Shown piece after piece: positions 1 to 8,107 of a stretch of 48,943 bases of DNA. Positions within the stretch are counted from its first letter, which is position 1. Every line of letters begins with the position of its first letter. Made by a program: the position numbers and the translations under genes. Source of the stretch: Winogradskyella sp. (lineage in GTDB: Bacteria; Bacteroidota; Bacteroidia; Flavobacteriales; Flavobacteriaceae); contig SHBX01000020.1 in the NCBI GenBank assembly GCA_004211785.1, positions 1 through 48,943 of the forward strand, in the 5' to 3' direction. The notes beneath the pieces are model-generated. The model searched no databases, had not been told where the DNA came from, and worked only from the letters and a program-made list of their open reading frames with translations.

Positions 1-47
1 CAACTGTATAAATTACTGCTGCTCTTTTAAAGAAATTAATTAATCAA

Positions 48-3038
48 CTACATTTTTATAAAGTGTTTTGCAAACGTGTTATTTTCTTTATCAGTTAATT
101 TTAGGATATATGTTCCTGAGGTTAATCTTTCAACATTAATTGCTGTAGTTTGAGAACGCAATATTTTTTCTTCAATGAGTCTTCCATTGAGGTCATATAT
201 TTCAACCTTAGTATCAGATAGAGCATTTCCAGATATAGTTAGCCAATTATTTGCAGGATTTGGATACAGCTTAAAATCCTTTAATTCTGTACTTATAATA
301 CTTAATGCTACATTAACGTTTAATGTAATATCTGCTCTAGTCACTACTAAGCCATCTACTGTAGAGTTTGTGATTTCACAATAATAAACACCACTGTCAG
401 ATGGTTGCGGATTGTTAATGGTATATGTAGATTCTGTAGCACCGTTTATAGATACATTGTCTTTAAACCATTGATATTGGTCTGTGGTTAATAATCTAAA
501 ATAAGTCCTGCCGTTAGCCATGCCATTAACATCAAGTGTAATAGACTCTCCAGGTGGGATTTCAAAAGTTTCTGGTTCGCTCGTGTTTCTTTGTGGTGAA
601 AAAATGTAATTCTCTATTGTTAAGTTGTTGGCTTGGTTGGTAGCCAAATCACTAAAAGAATATAGATTTTCGTCAATAACTAGAGTTGTCATATTAGGAA
701 AAATACTATAATCTGCTAATTCGCCAGAGAAATCATTGCCGCTAATTTGTATTCTAAATAAGTTTTGCGCATTTGAAAAATCTGGTAATTCTCCAGTAAA
801 TTGATTAAAGTTTCCTGCATAAGTAAAAGTGCTACCTATTACATAAAAATCCGTCAAATTAGTAAGGTTACTAAAACTGCTAGGAATATCACCACTAAAA
901 TTATTACCGATAAGACGAAGCTCTTCTAAATTACTCAGGTTTCCGATAGAAGCTGGAAGAGTACCGGAGTTACCTGTAGCTTGTAGTCGTAATCGCTTTA
1001 ATTGAGATAGGTTACCAATACTTGTTGGTAATGGACCGGTTATGTTTTCGCTAAGCGCGAGACTTAAATACTCTAAGTTTATTAAATCTTCAATTTCAGA
1101 AGGAATTTGTCCGTTTAACCCACTGATACCAAAAAAATCTAGTCCAATAACTTTATTACCTGCAGTAGTGACATTAGCCCATTCTCTTACAGGTTGAGCT
1201 GTTCCCCAATTGGTATTATCACTCCAATTTGGTCCATCTAGAGCGTTATAAAACACCATAAGTGCATCACGCTCTCCTTGGCTTACTTCTCCATAGAGGT
1301 CTATAAATGGTCTTCTATATTCTAAATCTGGAATTAATGGACTTGTTGAGATACATACATAGGTGTTTAAGTCTTGAGGTTGTAGATTATTGAAAGTTAA
1401 TGTATTTGAATTTGCTCCCACAACAGGTGTACTTTCAACATCTTGATCAAACCTATTGGTTATGTACCATTGATAATCGACATCTGTACCAGCAATTGGT
1501 GTCATTGTAAATGTATAATCGTCACCAATAATACCTTCAATATTTTCTTCTAAATCTATTACTCTTTGTGGGCTATAAATAAAAGATGTGATTCCGCTAT
1601 TGGTTGTAAAATTAGATTCAAAATCAGCAAATGAAAATGAGTTGTTTCTAATATTTAAAGTTTCAAGATTAGAAAGCGAACTAAAATCTGGTATTGAACC
1701 ACTAATAAAATTGCTAGATAATACTAAGGTTTCAAGACTTGGTAAGTTTAGTAATTCGCCTAGGTCAGTTCCTACAATATTGTTTGTGGGCAAACTAATA
1801 CTAGTTACATTTCCATTCTCTATAGTTATACCATGCCATGCACCCACAGGTTGACTGGTATTCCAGTTACTGCTATTTGTCCAATTTGCTCCAGCATTTG
1901 CATTAAAGAATGCAATTAAGGCATCGCGCTCTGCTTGCGAACTGTCTTCTGCTATATTAAAATTAATATTTGAAAGTTGACCACTATCTAAATTTCTACA
2001 AACTTGTATATAATAACTTTGACCTGGCGTAGTTGTAAATGTTGTAGAAGTGCCAAACGCACAATAACCAGGTAGAACCGTAAGTTGAGATTCGCTTGTT
2101 TGGTTCAAATCTGGGGCTGTGTAAGGAATTAAAAATGAATTACCATTAATCGCTTGAAAATTTGGGTCAGTTATACTAGCAGTTATAGAAATAAAAGATG
2201 TTGCAGTAAATTTGTAATAGACCCTCTCAAATGAATCTACACCACAGTCTGAACCACCAATACCATTAGTGGTCGCTAAGTCTAATCGAAGATTTTCATC
2301 GACAAAATTTTCTTCTGGTATTTCCAAAGCATTTTCTATTAAATCATTTGCTGGGATAAGAAGCGAGTTATCGATACAATCAGGATTACCATCATTATCT
2401 AAGTCTTGATAAGTTGGGTCGTAACCTTGAGAAGATTCGTAAAATTCTATTTTATCTACAACCATATCTGTTTGAGATAATCCAAATTCTAAGCGAAATC
2501 TAAATTTGTTACTTGTAAAATTTGTAAAATCTATCATTAAATTATTTATAGATATTGTAGTCCAATCTGTTGTAATATTGTAATAGTTATTTAGGTTTCT
2601 GTATAAACCATTTTCGTCTACAAGAGCCCATCGTAGTGCTTCGCCATCATTGGTGCCAATTCTTTTTGCAGGTATATGAAAAGTATAAGCAACACCTTGT
2701 TGAAGCGTAAACTCTTCTGAGAAAATGGCATAATCTTCAAACTGAGAACTATTAGGTGCGTTGATGTATAAAGCATTATTACCGTGTAGTAAATTTGAAG
2801 CATCTTGATTGACACTGAAATTTCCTGAATTTTGTGGTATTGTCCAGCCTGTAAAGTCGGACTCAAAACTCAAATTACCGATGATTGAGTTTGCGACATT
2901 AATACAAGGGTCAATACAATCTAAAACACCATCACCGTCAGTATCTATATTAGACTCTGGAGGGCATTGACTATTAATGGTAAAAGAGATAAAAAATAAG
3001 AAAAATAGTAATAATCGTTTGAGTAGTAATTGTTTCAT
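48..3038 (-). CDS. Secreted leucine-rich-repeat protein with T9SS C-terminal sorting domain
   Basis: A 996-residue exported protein. The N-terminus (about 1-24) is a signal peptide ending before CPPESN. A thrombospondin-3-like Asp-rich calcium loop (DTDGDGVLDCIDPC, about 32-45) and a second one (DLDNDGNPDCID, about 215-226) frame a region that looks like a carbohydrate-binding beta-sandwich. Two copies of an ERDALxxFxNxxxGxNW...NW module then occur (about 368 and 590). Each is followed by leucine-rich repeats of the plant receptor type (SGxIP, NLTNLxxL) and an Ig-like segment (QWYITNRF; QWFKDNVS). The last 80 residues (FKLYPNPANNWLTISG ... GTYILKLTD ... KHFIKM) are a type A T9SS sorting domain, so the protein is expected to be exported and anchored or released by T9SS. 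The stop codon is TAG at 48-50. An adhesive or glycan-binding role is inference. Confidence 0.85.
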   Translation of the reverse strand: MKQLLLKRLLLFFLFFISFTINSQCPPESNIDTDGDGVLDCIDPCINVANSIIGNLSFESDFTGWTIPQNSGNFSVNQDASNLLHGNNALYINAPNSSQFEDYAIFSEEFTLQQGVAYTFHIPAKRIGTNDGEALRWALVDENGLYRNLNNYYNITTDWTTISINNLMIDFTNFTSNKFRFRLEFGLSQTDMVVDKIEFYESSQGYDPTYQDLDNDGNPDCIDNSLLIPANDLIENALEIPEENFVDENLRLDLATTNGIGGSDCGVDSFERVYYKFTATSFISITASITDPNFQAINGNSFLIPYTAPDLNQTSESQLTVLPGYCAFGTSTTFTTTPGQSYYIQVCRNLDSGQLSNINFNIAEDSSQAERDALIAFFNANAGANWTNSSNWNTSQPVGAWHGITIENGNVTSISLPTNNIVGTDLGELLNLPSLETLVLSSNFISGSIPDFSSLSNLETLNIRNNSFSFADFESNFTTNSGITSFIYSPQRVIDLEENIEGIIGDDYTFTMTPIAGTDVDYQWYITNRFDQDVESTPVVGANSNTLTFNNLQPQDLNTYVCISTSPLIPDLEYRRPFIDLYGEVSQGERDALMVFYNALDGPNWSDNTNWGTAQPVREWANVTTAGNKVIGLDFFGISGLNGQIPSEIEDLINLEYLSLALSENITGPLPTSIGNLSQLKRLRLQATGNSGTLPASIGNLSNLEELRLIGNNFSGDIPSSFSNLTNLTDFYVIGSTFTYAGNFNQFTGELPDFSNAQNLFRIQISGNDFSGELADYSIFPNMTTLVIDENLYSFSDLATNQANNLTIENYIFSPQRNTSEPETFEIPPGESITLDVNGMANGRTYFRLLTTDQYQWFKDNVSINGATESTYTINNPQPSDSGVYYCEITNSTVDGLVVTRADITLNVNVALSIISTELKDFKLYPNPANNWLTISGNALSDTKVEIYDLNGRLIEEKILRSQTTAINVERLTSGTYILKLTDKENNTFAKHFIKM

Positions 3039-3091
3039 AATAATAGCATTTTGTTGATAATCACAAAGTTGCTAAATGTATGTACGCAAGT

Positions 3092-3117
3092 AAATACCTG
3101 CTAACAGGTATTTTTTA
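3092..3117 (+). terminator. Hairpin with T-run, oriented for the plus strand
   Basis: AAATACCTG-CTAA-CAGGTATTTTTT: a 9-bp stem with the strongest T tract on the plus strand. Both flanking genes are on the minus strand. On that strand the tail is the weaker TATTTACTT. It may still terminate the small membrane-protein gene at 3155-3340, or it may end an antisense transcript. Confidence 0.5.
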
Positions 3118-3154
3118 TTTTAAAATAGGCTGAAACGCTAAAAAAGCGGTGGAA

Positions 3155-3340
3155 CTACATAAACATAAATTTCACCACGGCAATCAAACCAATGAAACCT
3201 ATAAAGGCTAATAGCACCCAAATTGTGCCTTTGTAGTATTTTTTGTGAAGCTTTAAATCCTTACGATATTGGTAACCAATGATAATAGCAAATGCTATAA
3301 AAAATAATATTCCAAAAACTAATTGACCAGTCGTAAACAT
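3155..3340 (-). CDS. Small two-helix membrane protein
   Basis: Sixty-one residues starting MFTTGQLVFG. Two hydrophobic helices (LVFGILFFIAFAIIIGY, about 7-23; WVLLAFIGFIGLIAVV, about 41-56) flank a basic loop YRKDLKLHKKYYKG, so the loop is probably cytoplasmic. I chose the ATG at 3338-3340 over an upstream TTG at 3394. The upstream extension would overlap the divergent gene, and a -7 box (TAAATTTG, 3356-3363) lies inside it. Small proteins of this shape are common in Flavobacteriaceae and have no known function. It is transcribed divergently from the MazG-like gene 53 bp away. Confidence 0.65.
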   Translation of the reverse strand: MFTTGQLVFGILFFIAFAIIIGYQYRKDLKLHKKYYKGTIWVLLAFIGFIGLIAVVKFMFM

Positions 3341-3355
3341 CTTCTTATTTTTATG

Positions 3356-3363
3356 CAAATTTA
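3356..3363 (-). promoter_or_regulatory. Putative -7 box (TAAATTTG) for the small membrane protein
   Basis: It matches the Bacteroidota TAnnTTTG -7 consensus on the minus strand, 15 bp before the chosen ATG. No clear -33 TTTG lies at the expected spacing, so this is supportive only. It helps exclude the longer start. Confidence 0.4.
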
Positions 3364-3393
3364 CGGATAACAACATTAATAGACTAACTAACA

Positions 3394-3780
3394 ATGCAAG
3401 ATAAAATTAATGCAGTAAAAGCGTTTCATACAGCTTTTAAAATAGGTCACAGAGAAGTACCAAAAGCCGATTTAGGAATTGATAAAAACAGGCTTCGTTA
3501 TAAGCTAATGCATGAAGAAAATGAAGAGTATTTAGAAGCAGCTAATGCTAATGATCTGGTTGAGGTTGCTGATGCCTTAGGAGATATGCTATATATTTTA
3601 TGTGGTACAATCATTGAACACGGTATGCAACATAAAATTGAAGAAGTTTTTGAAGAAATACAACGTAGTAATATGAGCAAACTCGGTGCAGATGGAGAAC
3701 CTATTTATCGTGAAGATGGTAAAGTGTTAAAAGGCCCAAACTACTTTAAACCTAATATTCAGTCTATTTTAGAATCATAA
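3394..3780 (+). CDS. MazG-like nucleoside triphosphate pyrophosphohydrolase family protein
   Basis: A 128-residue all-alpha NTP pyrophosphohydrolase of the MazG/HisE-like superfamily. The two metal-binding helices are visible: EENEEYLEA (41-49) gives ExxE, and EVADALGDMLYI (57-68) gives ExxD followed by the ALGD turn. Such enzymes hydrolyse NTPs or modified dNTPs to NMP and pyrophosphate and are often housecleaning enzymes; the substrate cannot be read from sequence. The C-terminal GADGEPIYREDGKVLKGPNY segment matches a common subfamily in Bacteroidota. The gene starts with ATG at 3394 and ends 41 bp from the convergent aminotransferase gene. Confidence 0.8.
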   Translation: MQDKINAVKAFHTAFKIGHREVPKADLGIDKNRLRYKLMHEENEEYLEAANANDLVEVADALGDMLYILCGTIIEHGMQHKIEEVFEEIQRSNMSKLGADGEPIYREDGKVLKGPNYFKPNIQSILES

Positions 3781-3807
3781 AAAAGCAGCCAATTGGCTAC
3801 TTTTTTA
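3779..3807 (-). terminator. Bidirectional terminator between the MazG-like gene and ilvE
   Basis: Hairpin AAGCAGCCAATTGGCTACTT flanked by A and T runs between convergent genes. On the minus strand one pair is a G-U wobble, while on the plus strand the same position is a C-A mismatch, so it fits the ilvE transcript slightly better. Confidence 0.7.
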
Positions 3808-3820
3808 TTTAATTAAAGTG

Positions 3821-4891
3821 TTATTTCACTTCATGTCTCCAACCGTGTTTGTCATCGGCTAGGTTATGTTGTATGTTTAGTAACGTAGACTTAAAGAGAT
3901 TAGCATAGGAGTTATCCGCTATAGGGATTTCAAAAACATCACCAGAATGCTCAAATGCAGAAACAGGACTTATAACAGCAGCTGTACCTGCTCCAAAAAT
4001 TTCTTTTAAACTTCCCTCTTTAGCCGCATCTTTTATTTCTTTAACACTTACACGTTTCACTTCACATTCAATATCTAAATCTTTGGCAAGCTGTATCACA
4101 CTTTTACGTGTAACGCCATCTAAAATTCTATCATTATTTGGTGCAGTAATTAATTTATCTCCAATTCTAAAAAAGATGTTCATTGTACCAGCTTCTTCAA
4201 GATATTCATGTGTACTAGCATCTGTCCAAATGATTTGCTGAAATCCTTTTTTCTGTGCGATACTCGTTGGATAAAATTGTGCTCCATAATTACCAGCAGC
4301 TTTAGCAAAACCAACACCACCATCTGCAGAGCGGCTAAATTTTTCAGCAAACAATACACGTACGGGCTCGTTGTAATATGCCTTTGCTGGTGAACAAATA
4401 ATCATAAAGCGATATTCTTCAGCAGGAGAAGCAGATATAGCAGGCTCAGTTGCAATAATAAAAGGTCTTAGATATAATGAGTTGTCTAATCCAGGCTTAA
4501 TCCACGCGTCATCTAAGTTCAATAAGGTTTCAAGTCCGTTGAAGAAGTACTCCTTAGGAAACTCAGGTATCGCCATACGAGCAGCAGATTTATTGATGCG
4601 CTCAAAATTCTCTTGAGGTCTAAACAAAAATACTTTACCTGCTTCGCTTTTGTAAGCTTTCATGCCTTCAAAAACAGCTTGACCGTAATGAAATACTCGC
4701 GCTGAAGGCTCAAAAGTCATTGCCTGATAAGGCATTATTTGAGGTTTTTGCCAACATCCATCTTTAAAATCGCAAACAAACATATGATCTGTAAATACGC
4801 GACCAAACGTTAAATTGTCAAAATCAACACTACTGATTTTAGAGGTATTTGCTTTTACTAAATCGATTTCGTAAGACGTTGTTGTATTCAT
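3821..4891 (-). CDS. ilvE: Branched-chain amino acid aminotransferase
   Basis: A 356-residue class IV PLP-dependent aminotransferase. It interconverts Leu, Ile and Val with their 2-oxo acids using 2-oxoglutarate/glutamate. Features seen are VFHYGQAVFEGMKAY (66-80), the catalytic lysine in GGVGFAKAAGNYGA (K197, which forms the Schiff base), YLEEAGTMNIFF and DGVTRKSVIQLA. The length matches the larger BCAT type found in Bacteroidota and eukaryotes. No other branched-chain biosynthesis gene is next to it. A TATTTTTG -7 box lies about 23 bp upstream, and the intergenic region shared with the DUF4920 gene carries a perfect palindrome. Confidence 0.93.
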   Translation of the reverse strand: MNTTTSYEIDLVKANTSKISSVDFDNLTFGRVFTDHMFVCDFKDGCWQKPQIMPYQAMTFEPSARVFHYGQAVFEGMKAYKSEAGKVFLFRPQENFERINKSAARMAIPEFPKEYFFNGLETLLNLDDAWIKPGLDNSLYLRPFIIATEPAISASPAEEYRFMIICSPAKAYYNEPVRVLFAEKFSRSADGGVGFAKAAGNYGAQFYPTSIAQKKGFQQIIWTDASTHEYLEEAGTMNIFFRIGDKLITAPNNDRILDGVTRKSVIQLAKDLDIECEVKRVSVKEIKDAAKEGSLKEIFGAGTAAVISPVSAFEHSGDVFEIPIADNSYANLFKSTLLNIQHNLADDKHGWRHEVK

Positions 4892-4914
4892 TTAATGTGC
4901 TAGATTTGATGGTG

Positions 4915-4922
4915 CAAAAATA
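4915..4922 (-). promoter_or_regulatory. Putative -7 box for ilvE
   Basis: TATTTTTG on the minus strand fits TAnnTTTG, and a C follows as in many flavobacterial promoters. It lies 23 bp before the ilvE ATG. No convincing -33 element is seen. Confidence 0.4.
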
Positions 4923-4934
4923 CGCAATCATAAC

Positions 4935-4946
4935 GGCTTTAAAGCC
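4935..4946. promoter_or_regulatory. Perfect 12-bp palindrome between divergent promoters
   Basis: GGCTTTAAAGCC lies between the -7 boxes of ilvE (4915-4922) and the DUF4920 gene (4968-4975). It sits roughly where the -33 elements of both promoters would be, so it could be an operator. The function is inferred from position and symmetry only. Confidence 0.3.
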
Positions 4947-4967
4947 TAATTTTCCCTTAAAATTTAG

Positions 4968-4975
4968 TAAATTTG
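4968..4975 (+). promoter_or_regulatory. Putative -7 box for the DUF4920 lipoprotein gene
   Basis: TAAATTTG matches TAnnTTTG, 31 bp upstream of the ATG at 5007. Confidence 0.4.
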
Positions 4976-5006
4976 TTATACCATTTATCAACGATAATCT
5001 TATAAA

Positions 5007-5522
5007 ATGAAAAAACTTTTAACCTTATTATTAATTGGTGGACTTATAGTTTCATGCAAAAACGAGACTAAAACCAATGATACAGAACAAGATACTAATA
5101 TTGAAGAAGTATCTAAAGAGATAGCTTACAACAGCTTTGGAAAAGATATTACGGATGCAGATGCACTTTCTGCTGAACGTATGGTTGCACATTATGATGC
5201 TATGAAAGTTGGAGATACTGTAAATGCAAAGATGAGAGGAAAAATCTCTGAAGTATGTTCAAAAAAAGGATGTTGGATGAAGTTAGATATGGGCAATGAT
5301 AAGATTGTACGTGTCACTTTTAAAGATTACGGTTTCTTTATGCCGCTTGATGCCACTGGTGAAGTTGTAGTTAACGGTAAAGCTTTTGTAAAACAAACAT
5401 CTGTTGCAGACTTACAGCACTATGCTGAAGATGCTGGGAAGACACCTGAAGAGATTGCGAAAATTACAGAGCCAGAAGTGACCATGTCTTTTGAAGCTGA
5501 TGGTGTCTTATTAAAAAAGTAG
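5007..5522 (+). CDS. DUF4920 family lipoprotein
   Basis: A 171-residue lipoprotein. The signal peptide MKKLLTLLLIGGLIVSC has a lipobox with Cys17 as the acylation site, followed by a Lys/Asp/Glu-rich linker. The mature domain (about 43-171) contains GKISEVCSKKGCWMKLD with a CxxxxC pair and the strand-rich segment VRVTFKDYGFFMPLDATG, typical of DUF4920. This family has an OB-like look and no established function. The stop codon (5520-5522) overlaps the GTG start of the next gene by one base, so the two are probably translationally coupled. The KNETK start of the mature protein recurs in the lipoprotein at 47140-47934. Confidence 0.75.
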   Translation: MKKLLTLLLIGGLIVSCKNETKTNDTEQDTNIEEVSKEIAYNSFGKDITDADALSAERMVAHYDAMKVGDTVNAKMRGKISEVCSKKGCWMKLDMGNDKIVRVTFKDYGFFMPLDATGEVVVNGKAFVKQTSVADLQHYAEDAGKTPEEIAKITEPEVTMSFEADGVLLKK

Positions 5523-6193
5523 TGCAACGAAAAATTATAACTACTGGAGATGGTTCTAAAACCATCCATATAGAAGAATGGGGTGAACAATATCATTCTG
5601 TTCATGGTGCAATTAATGAAGCAAATCATGTGTATTTAAAACATGGTTTGCTTTACTTTTTGGATGAATCAAAAAGTAAAGAAGTATCAATCTTAGAAAT
5701 AGGTTTTGGTACAGGATTAAATGCTTTTTTAACTTTAATTGAAGTAGAAAAGCTTGGAATAAACATCAATTATGTAGGTGTAGAGGCCTATCCTGTAAAA
5801 CAAGAAGAAATTGAAGCTTTAAATTATCCTGAATTGATTTCAACAGAGCATGAAAAAGAATTCAATACCCTTCATGATTCCGATTGGGAAACTCAAGTTG
5901 AAATTTCTAAATATTTCAGTATAACTAAAGAACTAAAATTCTTCAAAGACATTACTCATATATCAAAGTTTGATGTTGTTTATTTTGATGCTTTTGGAGC
6001 TCGAGTTCAGCCAGAATTGTGGACAGAAGCTATTTTCAAAATAATATATAAAGTCATGAAACCAGATAGTGTTTTGGTAACTTACTCTGCAAAAGGAACT
6101 GTTAAGCGTGCTATGAGAGCAGTGGGTTTTATAGTAAAAAGGCTCGAAGGTCCACCAAATAAAAGGCATATGCTACGTGCTATAAAACGTTAA
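5522..6193 (+). CDS. mnmD: tRNA (5-methylaminomethyl-2-thiouridine)(34)-methyltransferase MnmD
   Basis: A 223-residue stand-alone version of the N-terminal methyltransferase domain of MnmC. It is expected to perform the last SAM-dependent methylation of wobble uridine 34 (nm5s2U to mnm5s2U). Visible features are the substrate-side N-terminus TTGDGSKTIHIEEWGEQYHS, the SAM loop LEIGFGTGLNAFL, the acidic residue in YVGVEAYP, the D-A-F-G motif VVYFDAFGARVQPELW, and the C-terminal KRAMRAVGFIVKRLEGPPNKRHMLRA typical of this family. No FAD oxidase domain is fused. The start is GTG at 5522, overlapping the upstream stop by one base. Confidence 0.85.
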   Translation: MQRKIITTGDGSKTIHIEEWGEQYHSVHGAINEANHVYLKHGLLYFLDESKSKEVSILEIGFGTGLNAFLTLIEVEKLGININYVGVEAYPVKQEEIEALNYPELISTEHEKEFNTLHDSDWETQVEISKYFSITKELKFFKDITHISKFDVVYFDAFGARVQPELWTEAIFKIIYKVMKPDSVLVTYSAKGTVKRAMRAVGFIVKRLEGPPNKRHMLRAIKR

Positions 6194-6256
6194 AACTTAA
6201 CTAAAGTCTAAGCCTTGGGTTTTTAGCTCCCGTATCTTTACATAAAATTTATAATC

Positions 6257-7162
6257 GTGAGGGTTTTAATTACAGGAGCAACAGGTTTAGTTGGCAAAGA
6301 AATCGTAAAACTTTGTCACCAAGATGGTATTGCGGTTAATTATCTGACAACTTCTAAATCTAAATTAGAAACTCAATACAACTACAATGGCTTCTATTGG
6401 AATCCTAAAGAACATATAATAGATAAAGCGTGTTTTGACGGTGTTGATGTTATTATAAATTTAGCGGGCGCGTCAATTTCTAAACGTTGGACAAGCAATT
6501 ATAAAAAGGAAATTTTAGAAAGTAGAACTAAAACAGCAGCGCTTCTTAAAAAAACAATTAACGATAATAATTTTCCTGTAAAACAGATTGTTTCTGCAAG
6601 CGCCATAGGTATTTATCCTTCATCCTTAGTTAATTATTTTGAAGAGAATTTTGATAAAGTTTCCAATACTTTTCTTGGAGAAGTCGTAGAACAATGGGAA
6701 GCAGAAGTTGATACGTTTAAATCTTCAAGTCTTGATGTATGTAAGCTTCGAATTGGCTTAGTACTTTCTGAAAAAGGAGGTGCATTACCAGAAATAGTAA
6801 AACCTATAAAATTTGCCGCAGGTGCAGTATTTGGAAGTGGCGACCAATGGCAGAGTTGGATTCATATAGAAGATTTAGCAAAGTTATTTATGTATGCGGT
6901 AAAGCAAGGATTAACAGGTATTTATAATGCCGTAGCTCCCAACCCAGTAACTAATTTAGAGCTAACTAAGTTAGCAGCTAAAGTTCTTAAGCGACCATTG
7001 GTATTACCAAACATTCCAAGATTTGCTATGAAACTTACTCTGGGAGAAATGCATATGCTTCTATTTGAAAGTCAGCGCGTGAGTTCTCTTAAGATTGAAC
7101 AAGAGGGCTTTGATTTTGAGTTTCATCATTTAGAGCCAGCACTTCGAGATTTATTAAGTTAA
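6257..7162 (+). CDS. TIGR01777 family NAD(P)-dependent epimerase-like protein
   Basis: A 301-residue extended SDR protein of the YfcH/SDR39U1 type. The Rossmann start VLITGATGLVGKEIV (GxTGxxG, residues 3-17), VDVIINLAGASISKRW, SASAIGIYP and the C-terminal DUF1731-like part (PNPVTNLELTKLAAKVLKRP) are all present. The biochemical role of this family is not settled. The start is GTG at 6257, since the Rossmann beta strand begins immediately after it. The stop is one base from the convergent rlmF stop, with no terminator between them. Confidence 0.82.
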   Translation: MRVLITGATGLVGKEIVKLCHQDGIAVNYLTTSKSKLETQYNYNGFYWNPKEHIIDKACFDGVDVIINLAGASISKRWTSNYKKEILESRTKTAALLKKTINDNNFPVKQIVSASAIGIYPSSLVNYFEENFDKVSNTFLGEVVEQWEAEVDTFKSSSLDVCKLRIGLVLSEKGGALPEIVKPIKFAAGAVFGSGDQWQSWIHIEDLAKLFMYAVKQGLTGIYNAVAPNPVTNLELTKLAAKVLKRPLVLPNIPRFAMKLTLGEMHMLLFESQRVSSLKIEQEGFDFEFHHLEPALRDLLS

Positions 7163-7163
7163 A

Positions 7164-8069
7164 TTATTCGAAGCACCAAGCTACAATACGACTAATCTTT
7201 TGGCCTTGTCCCATTTCTACAGTTTTTACCTCTTTGGCTTTTACTCTTTTTAAATCTGCATAAATGCCGTTTAAATTTGAGCTTTTTGAAACTAGTGTTG
7301 TAAACCATTGACACTGTTTACCATAATGCCTACTCTCAAAAATAAAGTCTTTTATAAAACGTGCTTCTCCGCCTTTGCACCACAACTCGTTATGTTGTCC
7401 ACTAAAATTAAGGGTTGCTTTTTTAGGTTTTTTTCCTTTTAGGTTTTTCAGTTTTCGCATTGAAGCTTTTTTTGCATCTTCAGCTGACGCATGAAATGGT
7501 GGATTACACATCACGAAAGTGATTTGCTCATTAGGATGCAAAATGCCTTTAAGCTTATTGGCTTTGTTTTCTTGAAGTCGAATCTCAATTTTGCCTTTTA
7601 AAACAGAGTTTTGTGATACGATATGCTTTGCAGAATCAACAGCAGTTTCATCTATATCTGAACCTATAAATTGCCAACCATAGCTTTGATGTCCAATCAC
7701 AGGATAAATACAGTTAGCACCTGTGCCAATATCCAAACCAATAATTTCCGATTTTTTTGAAGTTTCATCTAATAAGTCAGCGATATAGTGAATATAGTCT
7801 GCACGACCAGGAATTGGCGGACACAAATATTGGTTTGGTATATCCCAATATTCAAGATTATAGTGGAGTAGCAGTAAAGCTTTGTTTAAGACTTTTACAG
7901 CATTTGGATTAAAGAAATTTATAGATAAATCACCGTACCTATTTGATGAGACAAAAGTTTTGAGTTGAGGAACTCTTTTTATTAATAGTTCAAAGTTATA
8001 GCGTTCTCTGTGTTTACTTCTTGGGTGAAGCTGAGATTTTGTTTGTGTATTCTTTTTCTCTTGAGACAA
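7164..8069 (-). CDS. rlmF: 23S rRNA (adenine(1618)-N(6))-methyltransferase RlmF
   Basis: A 301-residue SAM methyltransferase that methylates N6 of A1618 of 23S rRNA. The N-terminus has the family pattern LHPRSKHRERYNFELL, followed by GLDIGTGANCIYPVIG (SAM motif I, about 111-126) and the catalytic NPPFHAS (189-195) of N6-adenine methyltransferases. The segment HNELWCKGGEARFIKDFI is also characteristic. The length fits the family. It lies 38 bp downstream of the epimerase-like gene on the same strand and may be cotranscribed with it. Confidence 0.9.
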   Translation of the reverse strand: MSQEKKNTQTKSQLHPRSKHRERYNFELLIKRVPQLKTFVSSNRYGDLSINFFNPNAVKVLNKALLLLHYNLEYWDIPNQYLCPPIPGRADYIHYIADLLDETSKKSEIIGLDIGTGANCIYPVIGHQSYGWQFIGSDIDETAVDSAKHIVSQNSVLKGKIEIRLQENKANKLKGILHPNEQITFVMCNPPFHASAEDAKKASMRKLKNLKGKKPKKATLNFSGQHNELWCKGGEARFIKDFIFESRHYGKQCQWFTTLVSKSSNLNGIYADLKRVKAKEVKTVEMGQGQKISRIVAWCFE

Positions 8070-8107
8070 TTGTTTCGTTTTGTGAACAAAAGTAATTGTT
8101 TTTAGAC

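Noticed and set aside
1..47. Sequence before the first gene
   Set aside because: Only 47 bp, AT-rich, with no hairpin or coding signal that can be supported.
3341..3394. N-terminal extension of the small membrane protein from a TTG start
   Set aside because: It would overlap the divergent gene start and contain the -7 box. The ATG at 3340 gives a normal two-helix protein.
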